This document shows positions 1-10,833 of a stretch of 26,944 nt of DNA, in pieces (the stretch's first letter is position 1; every line of letters begins with the position of its first letter). This DNA is from SZUA-521 sp041738285 (GTDB taxonomy: Bacteria; Pseudomonadota; Gammaproteobacteria; Pseudomonadales; Azotimanducaceae): the NCBI GenBank assembly GCA_041738285.1, contig JBGSQB010000163.1:1-26944 (forward strand), written 5' to 3'. The translations under genes were made by a program, and so were the position numbers. A model generated the notes under the pieces. The model made no database searches. It saw only the letters and a program-made list of their open reading frames with translations, and had not been told where the DNA came from.

Positions 1-237
1 CGCGCACACTTGGCGCGCGAATTCGGTGGCTTCATGGTCGTGCGCGCTGTTGGCCGATCCCATGGTGCCATGACCGCCGCTTGCGCGGCCGGATCGGTCG
101 GTGATGAGGTCTCGTTCATGGGTACGACTCTGGGGGTGGACCAGGTCTTCGAGTTCCGTGAGGGGTCCCCTGGGGGACGCGACGCTGAATATGCGGGCCC
201 GGGCCCGATCAGCCACTACCAGCCAGGTCTTGTGCAT
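1..237 (-). CDS. Host attachment protein (eRF1-like family), 5' part only
   Basis: The minus strand is open from an ATG at 237 to the window edge, 79 codons with no stop. The protein begins MHKTWLVVADRARARIF and continues with SPRGPLTELEDLVHP and then THERDLITDRSGR. This is the characteristic N-terminus of the 'protein required for attachment to host cells' family (Host_attach, related to archaeal release-factor-like baeRF domains). The family name comes from plant-associated bacteria; the biochemical role is not established. A GGAGG ribosome binding site lies 4 bases before the ATG, which supports this start. The C-terminal half lies outside the window, so it cannot be judged whether the gene is intact. 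It is divergent from the yej operon. Family assignment is from recognised motifs and is fairly secure. Confidence 0.82.
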   Translation of the reverse strand, partial: MHKTWLVVADRARARIFSVASPRGPLTELEDLVHPQSRTHERDLITDRSGRASGGHGTMGSANSAHDHEATEFARQVCA

Positions 238-387
238 GAAGCCTCCGATCGGCAGTCGGGGACAGCATACCGCGTCGAGTTCAGGGCGTCTGCGTAGCTC
301 CGCACGACGACTGGGACCGCGCGAAAGTGCTGACGAATTGACTGAGCCGCGGGCGCGCGTCGCCGGGCCTGGGCGGGCGCACTTCAA

Positions 388-416
388 TTGGAGTGGCGTC
401 ACCGAACGAGTACCAT
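388..416 (+). promoter_or_regulatory. Possible sigma-70 promoter of the yej operon
   Basis: TTGGAG (388-393) and TACCAT (411-416) are separated by 17 bp and lie about 35 bases before the GTG start of the first gene. The matches to consensus are weak (3/6 and 4/6), so this is only the best candidate in the 214-bp divergent gap at 238-451. Nothing else structured was seen in that gap. Confidence 0.3.
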
Positions 417-451
417 GTGCGCCGTCTCGAGGTGCGGGCAAACGACCCTAA

Positions 452-1495
452 GTGACCAGCTATTTCATCCGGCGACTGCTGCTGATCGTTCCCACGTTCA
501 TCGGTATATCGCTCCTGGTGTTCGCACTGACGCGACTGGTTCCTGGCGGTCCGATCGAGCGGATGCTCAACGAAGCCGCGATGGCCAATCAGTCGGCCGC
601 GGCATTGAGCAGTGGGTTCGGCGGCGGCAGTACGCTGTCACCGGAGCAACTCGATGAACTGAAGGCGTACTACGGGTTCGACAAGCCCATTCACATGGCA
701 TACCTCGAGTGGCTGTCTCGCGTGCTCGTGCTCGACCTAGGACACTCCACGCGTTACACGGAACCGGTCTGGGACATCATCAAGGACCGGTTTCCGATCT
801 CGATCTTTTATGGCATCGCTACGTTGATCCTCACCTACGGCGTGTGCATTCCGCTCGGCATCGTCAAGGCAATCAGACACAAGACACTGTTCGACAACCT
901 CACGTCGGCCGTGATCTTCTTCGGTTATGCCATTCCGGGGTACGTGGTCGGTATCGCGCTGCTCACGGCGTTCGCGTCGGAATTCGAGATCTTTCCTCTG
1001 GGCGGGTTCATCAGCGATGACTTCGACGATCTGAGTACCACCGATCAGATCTGGGACGTGCTGAGTCACGCAACGCTGCCGCTGCTGGCGTATGTAGCCG
1101 GTAGCTTCGCCGTTACGACGCTGATGATGAAGAACGCGTTGATGGACAATCTCGCCGCAGACTACGTGCGCACGGCGGTCGCCAAGGGCCTGACCTTCAA
1201 GCGCGCCGTGTTCGGTCACGCGCTACGCAACAGCCTGATCCCGATCGCCACATCGTTCGGCGGCAACATTTCGCTCATCCTCACCGGCTCGTTTCTGATC
1301 GAGAAGATCTTCAACATCGACGGCTTCGGCCTGCTCGGCTTCGAATCCCTGGTGGAGCGGGACTACCCCGTGGTCATGGGTATCCTCGTGATCGCTTCAT
1401 TGCTGTTTCTGATCGGCAATATTCTGTCGGACATCTGCGTTGCGCTGGTCGACCCGCGCGTGAAGTTCGGGGCCGAAGGAGGCAAGGGTGATTGA
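452..1495 (+). CDS. yejB: Peptide ABC transporter permease, YejB type
   Basis: Inner-membrane permease (347 aa) of a peptide importer of the Dpp/Opp/Yej class. It starts with the usual MTSYFIRRLLLIVPT membrane segment and keeps YejB landmarks: VPGGPIE (30-36), YGFDKPIH (74-81), an EAA-type loop at about 236-264 that contacts an ATPase, FNIDGFGLLG near the C-terminus and the terminal VDPR. YejB is known to pair with YejE, and in enterobacteria Yej imports peptides including microcin C. The GTG start at 452 directly follows an in-frame TAA at 449-451, so no longer protein is possible. The Shine-Dalgarno sequence is weak (GAGG about 19 bases upstream). It is the first gene of a five-gene operon. 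Confidence 0.93.
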   Translation: MTSYFIRRLLLIVPTFIGISLLVFALTRLVPGGPIERMLNEAAMANQSAAALSSGFGGGSTLSPEQLDELKAYYGFDKPIHMAYLEWLSRVLVLDLGHSTRYTEPVWDIIKDRFPISIFYGIATLILTYGVCIPLGIVKAIRHKTLFDNLTSAVIFFGYAIPGYVVGIALLTAFASEFEIFPLGGFISDDFDDLSTTDQIWDVLSHATLPLLAYVAGSFAVTTLMMKNALMDNLAADYVRTAVAKGLTFKRAVFGHALRNSLIPIATSFGGNISLILTGSFLIEKIFNIDGFGLLGFESLVERDYPVVMGILVIASLLFLIGNILSDICVALVDPRVKFGAEGGKGD

Positions 1496-2534
1496 CATTT
1501 CACCGCTCGCGCGCAAGCAGTGGGAACGTTTTCGCTCCATCCGGCGCGGCTACTACTCCGCGGTCTTGCTGGCCTTCCTCTTGATCGTCTCCTGTGCGGC
1601 CGAGCTGCTCGTCAACAGCCGGGCGCTGATCGTCAGCTACGAGGGAAATCTGTACTTTCCAACCTATGGGCGATTCCTGCCAGGCACGACATTTGGGCTT
1701 TCTTACGAATACGAAACGAACTACCGGGATCTGGCCAGGCAGTTCCGCGAGGATGGTTCCAGCAACTGGGTGTTGCTCGCACCGGTGCCGTTCGATCCGC
1801 TCGAAAACGATCTGCTCGAGGGCACCTATCCACCCTACGCGCCGTCGCTCACCTCGGGACATCTGCTGGGAACTGACTCGACCGGGCGCGACATCGTCGC
1901 GCGGCTGCTCTACGGATTCCGGATCGCGATGGGATTCGCCTTGCTGCTGCTTGCGTGCAACTACGCGATCGGCATCGCAGTCGGATGCGCCATGGGCTAT
2001 TGGGGTGGCGCGTTCGACTTGTTGTTTCAACGCCTGATCGAAGTCTGGTCCAACGTGCCGTTTCTGTACGTGATCATGATCATCGCCTCGGTCATGGTGC
2101 CGAATTTCTGGACGCTGGCGCTCGTCATGGTGATGTTCGGCTGGATGTCGATGACGTGGTACATGCGCACCTCCACTTACAAGGAGAAGTCGCGGGAGTA
2201 CGTGCAGGCCGCGCGCGCACTCGGCGCCGGCAGTACTCGGATCATCGCGCGTCACATTCTCCCAAACACGGTTTCCGTGATCGTTACGTTCATCCCGTTT
2301 TCGGTGGCCAGTGGTATCACCGCGCTCACTGCGCTCGACTATCTGGGTTTCGGGCTGCCACCACCGACGCCGAGCTGGGGGGAGTTGCTCGCCCAGGGCA
2401 CCGAGAACCTCGACCATCCCTGGATCGTTTCATCTGTGGTGGCCGCCATGGTGGTCGTGTTGCTGATGGTCACCTACATCGGTGAAGCCATACGCGAGGC
2501 GTTCGACCCAAAGCAATTCAGTTACTACGAGTGA
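1488..2534 (+). CDS. yejE: Peptide ABC transporter permease, YejE type
   Basis: Second inner-membrane permease (348 aa). An N-terminal membrane segment (about 22-42) is followed by a long periplasmic stretch, then LGTDSTGRD (127-135), the hallmark of DppC/OppC/YejE permeases. An EAA-type loop lies at about 237-265, LDYLGFGLP follows, and the end is FDPKQF, as in YejE. It partners YejB to form the membrane channel. The GTG start at 1488 overlaps the end of yejB by 8 bases and has a strong AAGGAGG at 1476-1482, so the start is well supported and translation is probably coupled. Confidence 0.93.
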   Translation: MIDISPLARKQWERFRSIRRGYYSAVLLAFLLIVSCAAELLVNSRALIVSYEGNLYFPTYGRFLPGTTFGLSYEYETNYRDLARQFREDGSSNWVLLAPVPFDPLENDLLEGTYPPYAPSLTSGHLLGTDSTGRDIVARLLYGFRIAMGFALLLLACNYAIGIAVGCAMGYWGGAFDLLFQRLIEVWSNVPFLYVIMIIASVMVPNFWTLALVMVMFGWMSMTWYMRTSTYKEKSREYVQAARALGAGSTRIIARHILPNTVSVIVTFIPFSVASGITALTALDYLGFGLPPPTPSWGELLAQGTENLDHPWIVSSVVAAMVVVLLMVTYIGEAIREAFDPKQFSYYE

Positions 2535-4440
2535 CCATTACGGTGAATCGCGCACTTAAACGCACCGTTGCCGCTTGCCTGCTCGCGCTCCTGGCCGCGG
2601 GCTGTGCCGAGCCGCCGCCGCAGACGGAGTCAGAGTCGGATCTGCAACGCAAACCGGGCACGCCGCCGATCCGGCCGGGCAGCTTGCCCGAGACACTGCC
2701 GGCTGACCTCGTCTGGCTCACCAACGATAGCGACCCGATCTTCGCGTCGCCGCAAGCCAAGCGCGGTGGCACGTTGCGAATGTGGATGCTCTCGTTCCCA
2801 CTCACACTGCGGCGCGTGGGGCCGGATTCCAATGGTGGGTTCGCGGCGTACACGCGCTACGTTCACATGCCGCTGGTCGCGTTCCACCCTCAGACGGGTA
2901 ACCCGATTCCCGGTGTCGCGAGCCATTGGGCATTCGGTGCCGATGGCAGGACGGTTTACTACCGCATCGATCCCGATGCGCGCTGGTCGGACGGTGTGCC
3001 GGTGACTGCCGATGACGTGGTGTTCACCCTCGAGTTCATGCGTTCCAAAGAGATCGTCGCACCCTGGTACAACAATCAGTACACGGCCGAGGTCATCGAC
3101 ATCAAGCGCTACGATCGCTACACGGTTGGCGTTGAGGGGGTGAGCGCGAAACCCCATGACGAATTGCTCGCCACCTATCAGCCGCAGATCGTGCCTGCGC
3201 ACTTCCATGAGTTGACTAAGAACTGGGTGCGCGAATTCAACTGGCTCGTCGAGCCGAGCACGGGCGCATACCGCATCGGCGAGGTGCGCAAAGGCAAATA
3301 CATCCAGCTCGAACGCCTCGATGACTGGTGGGCGAACGATCGGCGTTTCCAGAAGCACCGCTTCAATCCGGACCGCGTTCGAGTGAAGGTGATTCGCGAC
3401 CTGAACGTCGCGTTCCAGCACTTCATGAAGGGCGACATCGACACGTTTCAGGTGGTGTTACCGCCGCTGTGGCATGAAAAATCGAAAGGCCCCGACTTCG
3501 ACAAGGGCTATATCGCGCGGTACTGGTACTACACCCGTGGCGTCGAAAGCCCGGGGGGCTTCTTCCTCAATATGGATGACCCGCTGCTCGGCAATGCCGA
3601 TGTGCGGCTCGGCATCGCCCATTCGATGAACTTCGACTACGTCAACCAAACCGTGCTGCGGGGGGACTACGAACGGCTGCAGACGTTCAATGTCGGCTAC
3701 GGCGACTACGACAATACGCAGATTCGCGCTCGCGGCTTCGATCTGAAAGCGGCCGACGCGCACTTTGCGCGCGCAGGCTTTACGCGTCGTGGTCCGGACG
3801 GCATTCGCGTGCGCGACACAGACGGTGTGCGTCTGTCGTTCCAGGTGAGCTATGGCGCGCCGCAGCACACCGAAAGACTCGTCGTGCTCAAGGAAGAAGC
3901 GAAGAAGGCGGGTCTGGAACTGGTACTCGAACTCAAAGACGGCGCAAGCGCCTTCAAGCAGCTGCAGGAAAAGAAGCATCAGATCGGTTGGATGACCTGG
4001 CAGGGATCTGGCATTTCGCCGACCTATTGGGAGTTCTTTCACTCGGACAACGCGCACAAAGCGCAGACCAACAACATCGTCAATTTCGATGATCCCGAGA
4101 TGGATCGGCTGATTGATCTATTCCAGGCATCCACGTCGAAGCCGGAGCGCGTGCAGCTCGCTCATGTCATCGAACAGCGCCTGCACGACGCCGGACCGTT
4201 CGTGCCGGCATTTGCGGTGCCATACACTCGCGAGATTGCATGGCGATGGATGCACTTGCCCGAGCGTCTCGGCACGCGTAAGACGGACCTGCTGTTCAAT
4301 CCCGTCGATATCTCACAGGGACTGTACTCATCGGGTGGCCTGTTCTGGATCGACGTCGACGAGAAGCAACGGGTTCGAGAAGCACGCGACGATGGTGTCG
4401 TCTTCGACCCGGTGTTCATCAAGAATGAGGACAACAGGCA

Positions 4441-4444
<4 letters not shown>
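2531..4444 (+). CDS. yejA: Extracellular peptide-binding lipoprotein, YejA type
   Basis: Substrate-binding component (637 aa, SBP_bac_5 family) that captures peptides in the periplasm for the YejB/YejE channel. A short basic N-terminus and hydrophobic stretch end in the lipobox LAAGC (21-25), so the mature protein should be lipid-anchored at Cys25. After it come a low-complexity linker and the family block RWSDGVPVTADDVVF (about 152-166). Length matches YejA-type receptors, which are longer than DppA/OppA. The GTG start overlaps the yejE stop (GTGA, 2531-2534); a second in-frame GTG at 2543 is a possible alternative. In E. coli yejA precedes yejB; here it follows yejE. Confidence 0.9.
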
Positions 4445-5420
<976 letters not shown>

Positions 5421-5424
<4 letters not shown>

Positions 5425-6422
5425 CCCAGCCTTTACTCACGGTGAGTGGGCTGGTGAAGCACTTTCCGGTGCGGGGCGGCGTGCTCCTGCGCCGAGTGGG
5501 AACCGTGCATGCGGTGGATGACGTTTCGTTCTGCCTCGCGCGTGGCGAGACGCTAGGCGTCGTCGGTGAGTCTGGCTGTGGCAAGAGCACGCTCGGCAAG
5601 GCTCTGCTGCGATTGATTGAGCCGAGCAGCGGCCAGATCTCGTTCGATGGCGCAGACGTCACGGGCATGAATCGCGAGGCATTACGCCTGCTGCGGCGTG
5701 AAATGCAGATGGTGTTTCAGGATCCGTTCGAATCGCTCAATTCGCGCCATTCCGTCGCCCGCATTCTGGAAGAACCGTTCGTCATCCATGGCCTGGGTAC
5801 GGCGAAGGAGCGTGGGCGTTGGGTCGATGAACTGCTCGAACGAGTCGGACTACCCGTATCTTCAGCAGGCAGATATCCGCATGAGTTCTCCGGGGGACAG
5901 CGCCAGCGCATCGGCATTGCTCGAGCGATTGCGCTGAAGCCGAAACTGATCGTCTGCGATGAAGCGGTGTCGGCCCTCGATGTGTCGATTCAATCCCAGG
6001 TGCTGAATCTGCTGATGGACCTGCAATCGGAAATGAACCTTGCGCTCGTGTTCATCGCACACGATCTCGCAGTGGTGCGCCATGTTTCAGACAGAGTAGC
6101 GGTCATGTATCTCGGGCGTGTGGTCGAAACCGCCAGCGCAACGCAGATCTACGAGCGTCCCAGGCATCCCTATACGCGGGCATTGCTGTCCTCGATTCCG
6201 TTGCCCGATCCTCGGGGACGCGAATCGCGCAGAGCGCAGCAGGTCGTGTTGACGGGGGATGTTCCGTCGCCGATCGATCCGCCGTCCGGGTGTCGATTCC
6301 GCACGCGTTGCCCGCATGCGCAGCCGCTGTGCGCAACGTCCATTCCGGCCATGACCGACGTTGCGAGTGGCCACACCGTTGCCTGTCACTTCTGGCAGAA
6401 GATCGAGGCATCCGGAAAATAG
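5421..6422 (+). CDS. Peptide ABC transporter ATPase, DppF/OppF type (C-terminal half of YejF)
   Basis: Second ATPase (333 aa) of the importer, expected to pair with the preceding gene. It has Walker A GESGCGKS (49-56), signature FSGGQ (156-160), Walker B LIVCDE (176-181) and His214 in the switch. The DppF/OppF insert DPFESLN follows the Q-loop. Its C-terminus also has a cysteine set, Cys291, Cys297, Cys304 and Cys322, the same C-x5-C-x6-C-x17-C spacing as its partner. The open frame extends back to 5340, but ATG 5421 overlapping the upstream stop (ATGA), with GGCGGAG before it, is the natural start. It is the last gene of the operon; a new promoter follows. Confidence 0.92.
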
Positions 6423-6429
6423 TCACGGG

Positions 6430-6457
6430 TTGCCGTGCCGGGCACGACCGCTATGAT
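6430..6457 (+). promoter_or_regulatory. Sigma-70-like promoter of the amidoligase/transglutaminase operon
   Basis: TTGCCG (6430-6435) and TATGAT (6452-6457) with a 16-bp spacer fit consensus at 4/6 and 5/6. They lie in the 73-bp gap after the peptide transporter and about 40 bases before the next ATG, so the DUF481 gene probably begins a new transcription unit. Confidence 0.5.
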
Positions 6458-6495
6458 GCGGCCCTTCAATTGGTCCAAGAAAAAAGGAGACGTGT

Positions 6496-7533
6496 ATGTC
6501 ACGCCCTCAGATCGCCTGTGTCGCGTTGCTATGTACGCTGTTGAGCGCGCCTGTCCTCGCCGACATAGTGACTACGATCGATGGCTCGCGCCTGTCTGGT
6601 ACCGTCACCCAGATCACGCCCGCTGCGCTGACGCTTACGACCTCGTATGCCGGCACCATCACCATACTGATGCCTCAGGTCGAATCCTTCACTACGGAGG
6701 GTTCGCTGACCGCACGGCTGACCGACGACACGATGGTTACCGGAGTCACCCGACTCGGCGCCGATCGCACACTCTTTGTGCAGAACGAAACGTTGACGGC
6801 AACCGCACAGCTGTCAAACGTCCGCGCCGCCTGGCAGCCCGATGCGACACCCCCTGCGGAATCCGGCATTGCACCCGATCGGCGATGGGTGTACTCGGTC
6901 GGAGCAGACATCGCCGGTAAGAGCGGCAACTCGGATGAGTTCAGCACCAACTTCGTGGGTGACATGGCGCTCGTGACCAAGCAGGACGAACTGCGGATGT
7001 ATGCCAGCTATCAGCGCACTGAGACGGAAAGCGTGGAGACCTCGGACGAGACCAAGTTGGGCGCCTCGTACACCGCATTCATGTACGACCCATGGGGCTG
7101 GTATGTGCGTGGCGAACTCGAAAAAGACCCGTTCGAAGACATCGATTTGCGTACCACGCTGTCTGCGGGTCTGACGTACCGACCCATCAATACCGAGACT
7201 CGTATGCTAAGGTTCTGGTCGGGTCTTGGTTATCGTCACGAGTCGTTCGAAAGCGGAGTCGATGAGAGTTCGCCCACGCTTGACGTCGGAATCAGCCATA
7301 AGTGGGTGGCAAAGCCCTGGCTCACGCTCACCAACGATCTTTCGATCAGCCCGGCCGTTGACGACTTCGGCGATTACCTGATGACGCATGATTCGTCATT
7401 CGAGATGCCGGTTGGCGCGAGCAAATGGCTGCTTCGCCTTGGCATACGCAACGATTACAAGAGTGAACCGGCACCGGGTCGTGAAGAGCTCGATACGACG
7501 TACTACTCGCGCCTGTTCCTGAGGTTTGACTGA
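6496..7533 (+). CDS. DUF481 family outer-membrane protein
   Basis: 345 aa with a signal peptide (about 1-22, cleavage after VLA). An N-terminal region (about 23-100) has the GSRLSGTVTQI / TSYAGTI repeats seen in front of many DUF481 domains. From about 130 onward come alternating aromatic/polar strands typical of a small outer-membrane beta-barrel (DUF481, 'salt-induced outer membrane protein' group), and the protein ends in FLRFD with Phe near the C-terminus, compatible with outer-membrane assembly. AAAAGGAG lies 8-14 bases before the ATG. Its stop overlaps the next start by one base (TGATG), so it is probably translated together with the amidoligase gene, which suggests a cell-envelope role for the whole unit. 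The exact function is unknown. Confidence 0.82.
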   Translation: MSRPQIACVALLCTLLSAPVLADIVTTIDGSRLSGTVTQITPAALTLTTSYAGTITILMPQVESFTTEGSLTARLTDDTMVTGVTRLGADRTLFVQNETLTATAQLSNVRAAWQPDATPPAESGIAPDRRWVYSVGADIAGKSGNSDEFSTNFVGDMALVTKQDELRMYASYQRTETESVETSDETKLGASYTAFMYDPWGWYVRGELEKDPFEDIDLRTTLSAGLTYRPINTETRMLRFWSGLGYRHESFESGVDESSPTLDVGISHKWVAKPWLTLTNDLSISPAVDDFGDYLMTHDSSFEMPVGASKWLLRLGIRNDYKSEPAPGREELDTTYYSRLFLRFD

Positions 7534-10500
7534 TGACCATCCACGTCGCGCTCACCCATGAGACGCGCTACAGCTACGAACGCCCCGTGAGTCTCGGCCC
7601 GCAGACCATTCGTCTGCGGCCGGCGGCGCACAGTCGGACTGCGATCTTGAGTTATTCGCTCGACGTCGAACCGAAGGGCCACTTCCTCAACTGGCAGCAG
7701 GACCCGCACGGAAATTTTCTTGCCCGCGTGGTGTTTCCTGAAAAGGTCGACCACTTCACCGTAAAAGTCGATCTCGTCGCCGACATGGCGGTGCACAATC
7801 CGTTCGACTTCTTTCTCGAGCCGTCGGCGGAGCACTACCCATTCGCCTACGAGCGCGTGGTCGGTCGCGATCTGGAACCATTCCTCGATACGGGCCCGGT
7901 CGGACCCGAGCTCGGTAAGTGGCTGGCCAGATTCGAGCGGCCAGAAAAGGAGCCCACAGTCGACTTCCTGATCGCGCTCAATCAACAGATCGCGAGCGAA
8001 ATCAGCTATGTCATTCGCATGGAGCCGGGCGTGCAGACCCCGGATGAAACACTGTCACTGGCGCGTGGGTCGTGCCGCGATTCGGCGTGGCTCATGGTGC
8101 AGATCCTGCGCCATCTCGGTATCGCCGCGCGGTTCGTGTCGGGGTATCTGATTCAACTGGTGGCGGACGTGAAGTCACTCGACGGGCCATCCGGGGCCGA
8201 GCACGACTTCACCGACCTGCATGCCTGGACGGAGGCGTATTTGCCGGGCGCCGGGTGGGTAGGGCTCGATCCGACTTCGGGGTTGTTCGCCGGCGAGGGG
8301 CACATACCGCTCGCGTGCGCGCCGCATCCGGTATCCGCATCACCGGTGACGGGCCAGGTCGAAGCCTGTGAGACCGAGTTCGATTTTTCGATGGCGGTGC
8401 GCCGCGTCGTCGAATCCCGCCGCGTGACGCTGCCGTATTCGGAAGCGGAATGGCAGCGCATCGATGCCTTCGGTCATCGATTGGACGATGAACTCAAAGC
8501 CGGTGATGTGCGGCTGACCGTCGGTGGCGAGCCGACCTTCGTTGGCATCGATGACCCGGATGCCGCCGAGTGGAACACGACCGCCGTGGGTCCGACCAAG
8601 CGTGCGCGGGCGTCGGACCTGATGAACCGACTGATCGCACGGTTTGCGCCGAACGGTCTGGTGCACGTCGGCCAGGGTAAGTGGTACCCCGGTGAGCAGC
8701 TGCCGCGATGGGCGTTCGCGTTGTACTGGCGCGGAGATGGCCTGCCGCTGTGGACGCGCCGCGACCTGATTGCCCAGGAAGGTCATGATGACGCGCCGAC
8801 ACTGCGACAGGCGCGAGCCTTGGCGGAAGGTATCGCCAGACGGCTCGAACTGGGCACCAAGACGGTGCAACCGGTCCATGAGGATCCGCTGCACTTCGTC
8901 GCAGCCGAACGTCGATTGCCCGACAACGTCGACGTCGCGGACAACAAACTCGATGACCCGATGACGCGCGAACGCCTCGCCAAAGTGATGGAGCGGGGAC
9001 TTTCGGCGGCCGTTGGGTTTGTGTTGCCGGTGCAACGTTGGAACGCGCCGGATAACAAACGTCGGTGGGTATCCGAGGTGTGGCGGACGCGTTCGCAGCG
9101 CTTGTTCCTGGTGCCCGGTGATTCACCGGTAGGCTATCGATTGCCGCTGCCATCGTTGCCGCACTTGCCGAAGGCCGCTTATCCCCATATCCAACCGGCA
9201 GATCCGTTCTCGCACGAAGGGGCGCTAGCCCCGGTTGATCCACGGCGCCAACCCCACTTGCGCGGCGCCGATGCCGCAGCGGACACGCAATCGGTGGTGG
9301 ATCAGACGACTGCGGATCGCGGTGTTGTCGTGCGCGCTGCGCTTGCGGTGGAGCCGCGCGCAGGTCATCTCAATGTGTTCATGCCGCCGGTCGAAACCGC
9401 GGACGACTATATCGATCTCGTCACTGCGGTCGAAGATGCGGCTGCGGAACTCGACGTGCCGGTGCGCCTGGAAGGCTACACGCCGCCGCATGATCCGCGC
9501 ATCAACGTGATCAAGGTGACGCCGGACCCGGGCGTCATCGAGGTCAACATCCATCCCGCACACGGGTGGGCGCAGATGGTCGCCACCACCGAGGCGATCT
9601 ACGAAGAAGCGCGCGCTTCGCGCCTCGGTACCGAGAAGTTCATGGTCGACGGTCGCCATACCGGCACCGGCGGCGGCAATCATGTGGTGCTCGGTGGTGC
9701 GAGCGCCGCCGACAGTCCCTTCCTTCGCCGGCCGGACCTGCTGCAGAGTCTCATCACGTACTGGCAGCATCATCCGGCCATGTCGTATCTCTTCTCAGGC
9801 CTGTTCATCGGGCCTACCAGTCAGGCACCGCGCATCGATGAGGCGCGTATGGATGCGCTGCACGAACTCGAGCTGGCTTTCACCGAAGTCCCCGCACGAG
9901 ACCAATACACACCGCCTTGGCTGGTCGACCGGATCTTTCGAAACTTGCTGGTCGATGTCACGGGGAATACACATCGAACCGAAATCTGTATCGACAAACT
10001 GTACTCACCGGACGGGCCAACCGGGCGCCTCGGTCTAGTCGAGTTCCGCGCCTTCGAGATGCCGCCGAATGCACGCATGAGTCTCGCCCAGCAGGTGCTG
10101 CTGATGGCGTTGGTGGCGCGGTTCTGGAAGCAGCCATATCGCGCGCGCCTGGTGCGCTGGGGCACCTCGCTGCACGACAAGTTCATGCTGCCGCACTACG
10201 TGTGGGCCGATCTGTGCGACATCATCGATGACATGCAACGCGCGGGCTACGCAGTGGAGCGCGAGTGGTTCCTGCCACACTTCGAATTCCGGTTCCCGCG
10301 TTACGGCGTGATCGAGTACGGTGACATCGAACTGGAAGTTCGGCACGCGCTCGAACCGTGGCACGTGATGGGTGAAGAGGGCGCCCCCGGCGGCACCGTG
10401 CGCTACGTGGATTCGTCGCTCGAGCGCCTGCAGGTGCGCACCAGCGGGATGAGTGACGAGCGCTACGCGGTGGTATGCAACGGCCATCGTGTGCCGCTGC

Positions 10501-10832
10501 GCGGCACAGGCCGGCAGGGTGAATTCGTTGGTGGTGTACGCTTTCGAGCATGGCAGCCGGCGGCGAGTCTTCACCCGACGATCGCAGTCGATGCGCCACT
10601 CACTTTCGATCTGTACGATCGGTGGAACCAGCGCGCCGTGGCTGGGTGCAAGTATTATGTGGCCCATCCAGGCGGCCGCAGCCACGAGGATTTTCCGGTC
10701 AATTCATATGCCGCCGAGAGTCGTCGCCTCGCCCGCTTTGCCCCCTTCGGACATTCGGCGGGGCAGTACCCGGAGCCACCGCGCGTGATCAGAGACGAAG
10801 CGCCTCACACGCTCGACTTGCGGTGGCCATGA
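7533..10832 (+). CDS. Transglutaminase-like protease fused to DUF2126 putative amidoligase
   Basis: 1099 aa with no signal peptide. Residues 1-270 are a bacterial transglutaminase-like domain with N-terminal beta region and triad Cys181 (GSCRDSAW), His230 (LHAWTE) and Asp246 (GLDPTSG). Residues about 320-1095 match DUF2126, described as a putative amidoligase of the glutamate-cysteine ligase-like fold: GGEPTFVGID (331-340), GQGKWYPGE (380-388), the Gly-rich DGRHTGTGGGNHVV (706-719), and LVEFRAFEMPP (835-845). From family knowledge, the enzyme would form amide/peptide bonds with ATP while the transglutaminase domain cuts or transfers peptides. Substrate is unknown. It lies 1 base before the ATP-grasp gene, in the same operon. 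Confidence 0.9.
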   Translation: MTIHVALTHETRYSYERPVSLGPQTIRLRPAAHSRTAILSYSLDVEPKGHFLNWQQDPHGNFLARVVFPEKVDHFTVKVDLVADMAVHNPFDFFLEPSAEHYPFAYERVVGRDLEPFLDTGPVGPELGKWLARFERPEKEPTVDFLIALNQQIASEISYVIRMEPGVQTPDETLSLARGSCRDSAWLMVQILRHLGIAARFVSGYLIQLVADVKSLDGPSGAEHDFTDLHAWTEAYLPGAGWVGLDPTSGLFAGEGHIPLACAPHPVSASPVTGQVEACETEFDFSMAVRRVVESRRVTLPYSEAEWQRIDAFGHRLDDELKAGDVRLTVGGEPTFVGIDDPDAAEWNTTAVGPTKRARASDLMNRLIARFAPNGLVHVGQGKWYPGEQLPRWAFALYWRGDGLPLWTRRDLIAQEGHDDAPTLRQARALAEGIARRLELGTKTVQPVHEDPLHFVAAERRLPDNVDVADNKLDDPMTRERLAKVMERGLSAAVGFVLPVQRWNAPDNKRRWVSEVWRTRSQRLFLVPGDSPVGYRLPLPSLPHLPKAAYPHIQPADPFSHEGALAPVDPRRQPHLRGADAAADTQSVVDQTTADRGVVVRAALAVEPRAGHLNVFMPPVETADDYIDLVTAVEDAAAELDVPVRLEGYTPPHDPRINVIKVTPDPGVIEVNIHPAHGWAQMVATTEAIYEEARASRLGTEKFMVDGRHTGTGGGNHVVLGGASAADSPFLRRPDLLQSLITYWQHHPAMSYLFSGLFIGPTSQAPRIDEARMDALHELELAFTEVPARDQYTPPWLVDRIFRNLLVDVTGNTHRTEICIDKLYSPDGPTGRLGLVEFRAFEMPPNARMSLAQQVLLMALVARFWKQPYRARLVRWGTSLHDKFMLPHYVWADLCDIIDDMQRAGYAVEREWFLPHFEFRFPRYGVIEYGDIELEVRHALEPWHVMGEEGAPGGTVRYVDSSLERLQVRTSGMSDERYAVVCNGHRVPLRGTGRQGEFVGGVRFRAWQPAASLHPTIAVDAPLTFDLYDRWNQRAVAGCKYYVAHPGGRSHEDFPVNSYAAESRRLARFAPFGHSAGQYPEPPRVIRDEAPHTLDLRWP

Positions 10833-10833
10833 G

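Noticed and set aside
101..451. 116-codon frame directly before yejB
   Set aside because: It overlaps the minus-strand host-attachment gene, has no recognisable sequence, and its only notable point is that its stop abuts the yejB GTG.
1500..2417. 305-codon open frame on the minus strand opposite yejE
   Set aside because: A shadow of GC-rich codon usage: low-complexity Arg/His/Glu composition, no recognisable domain, and it lies entirely inside a well-supported gene.
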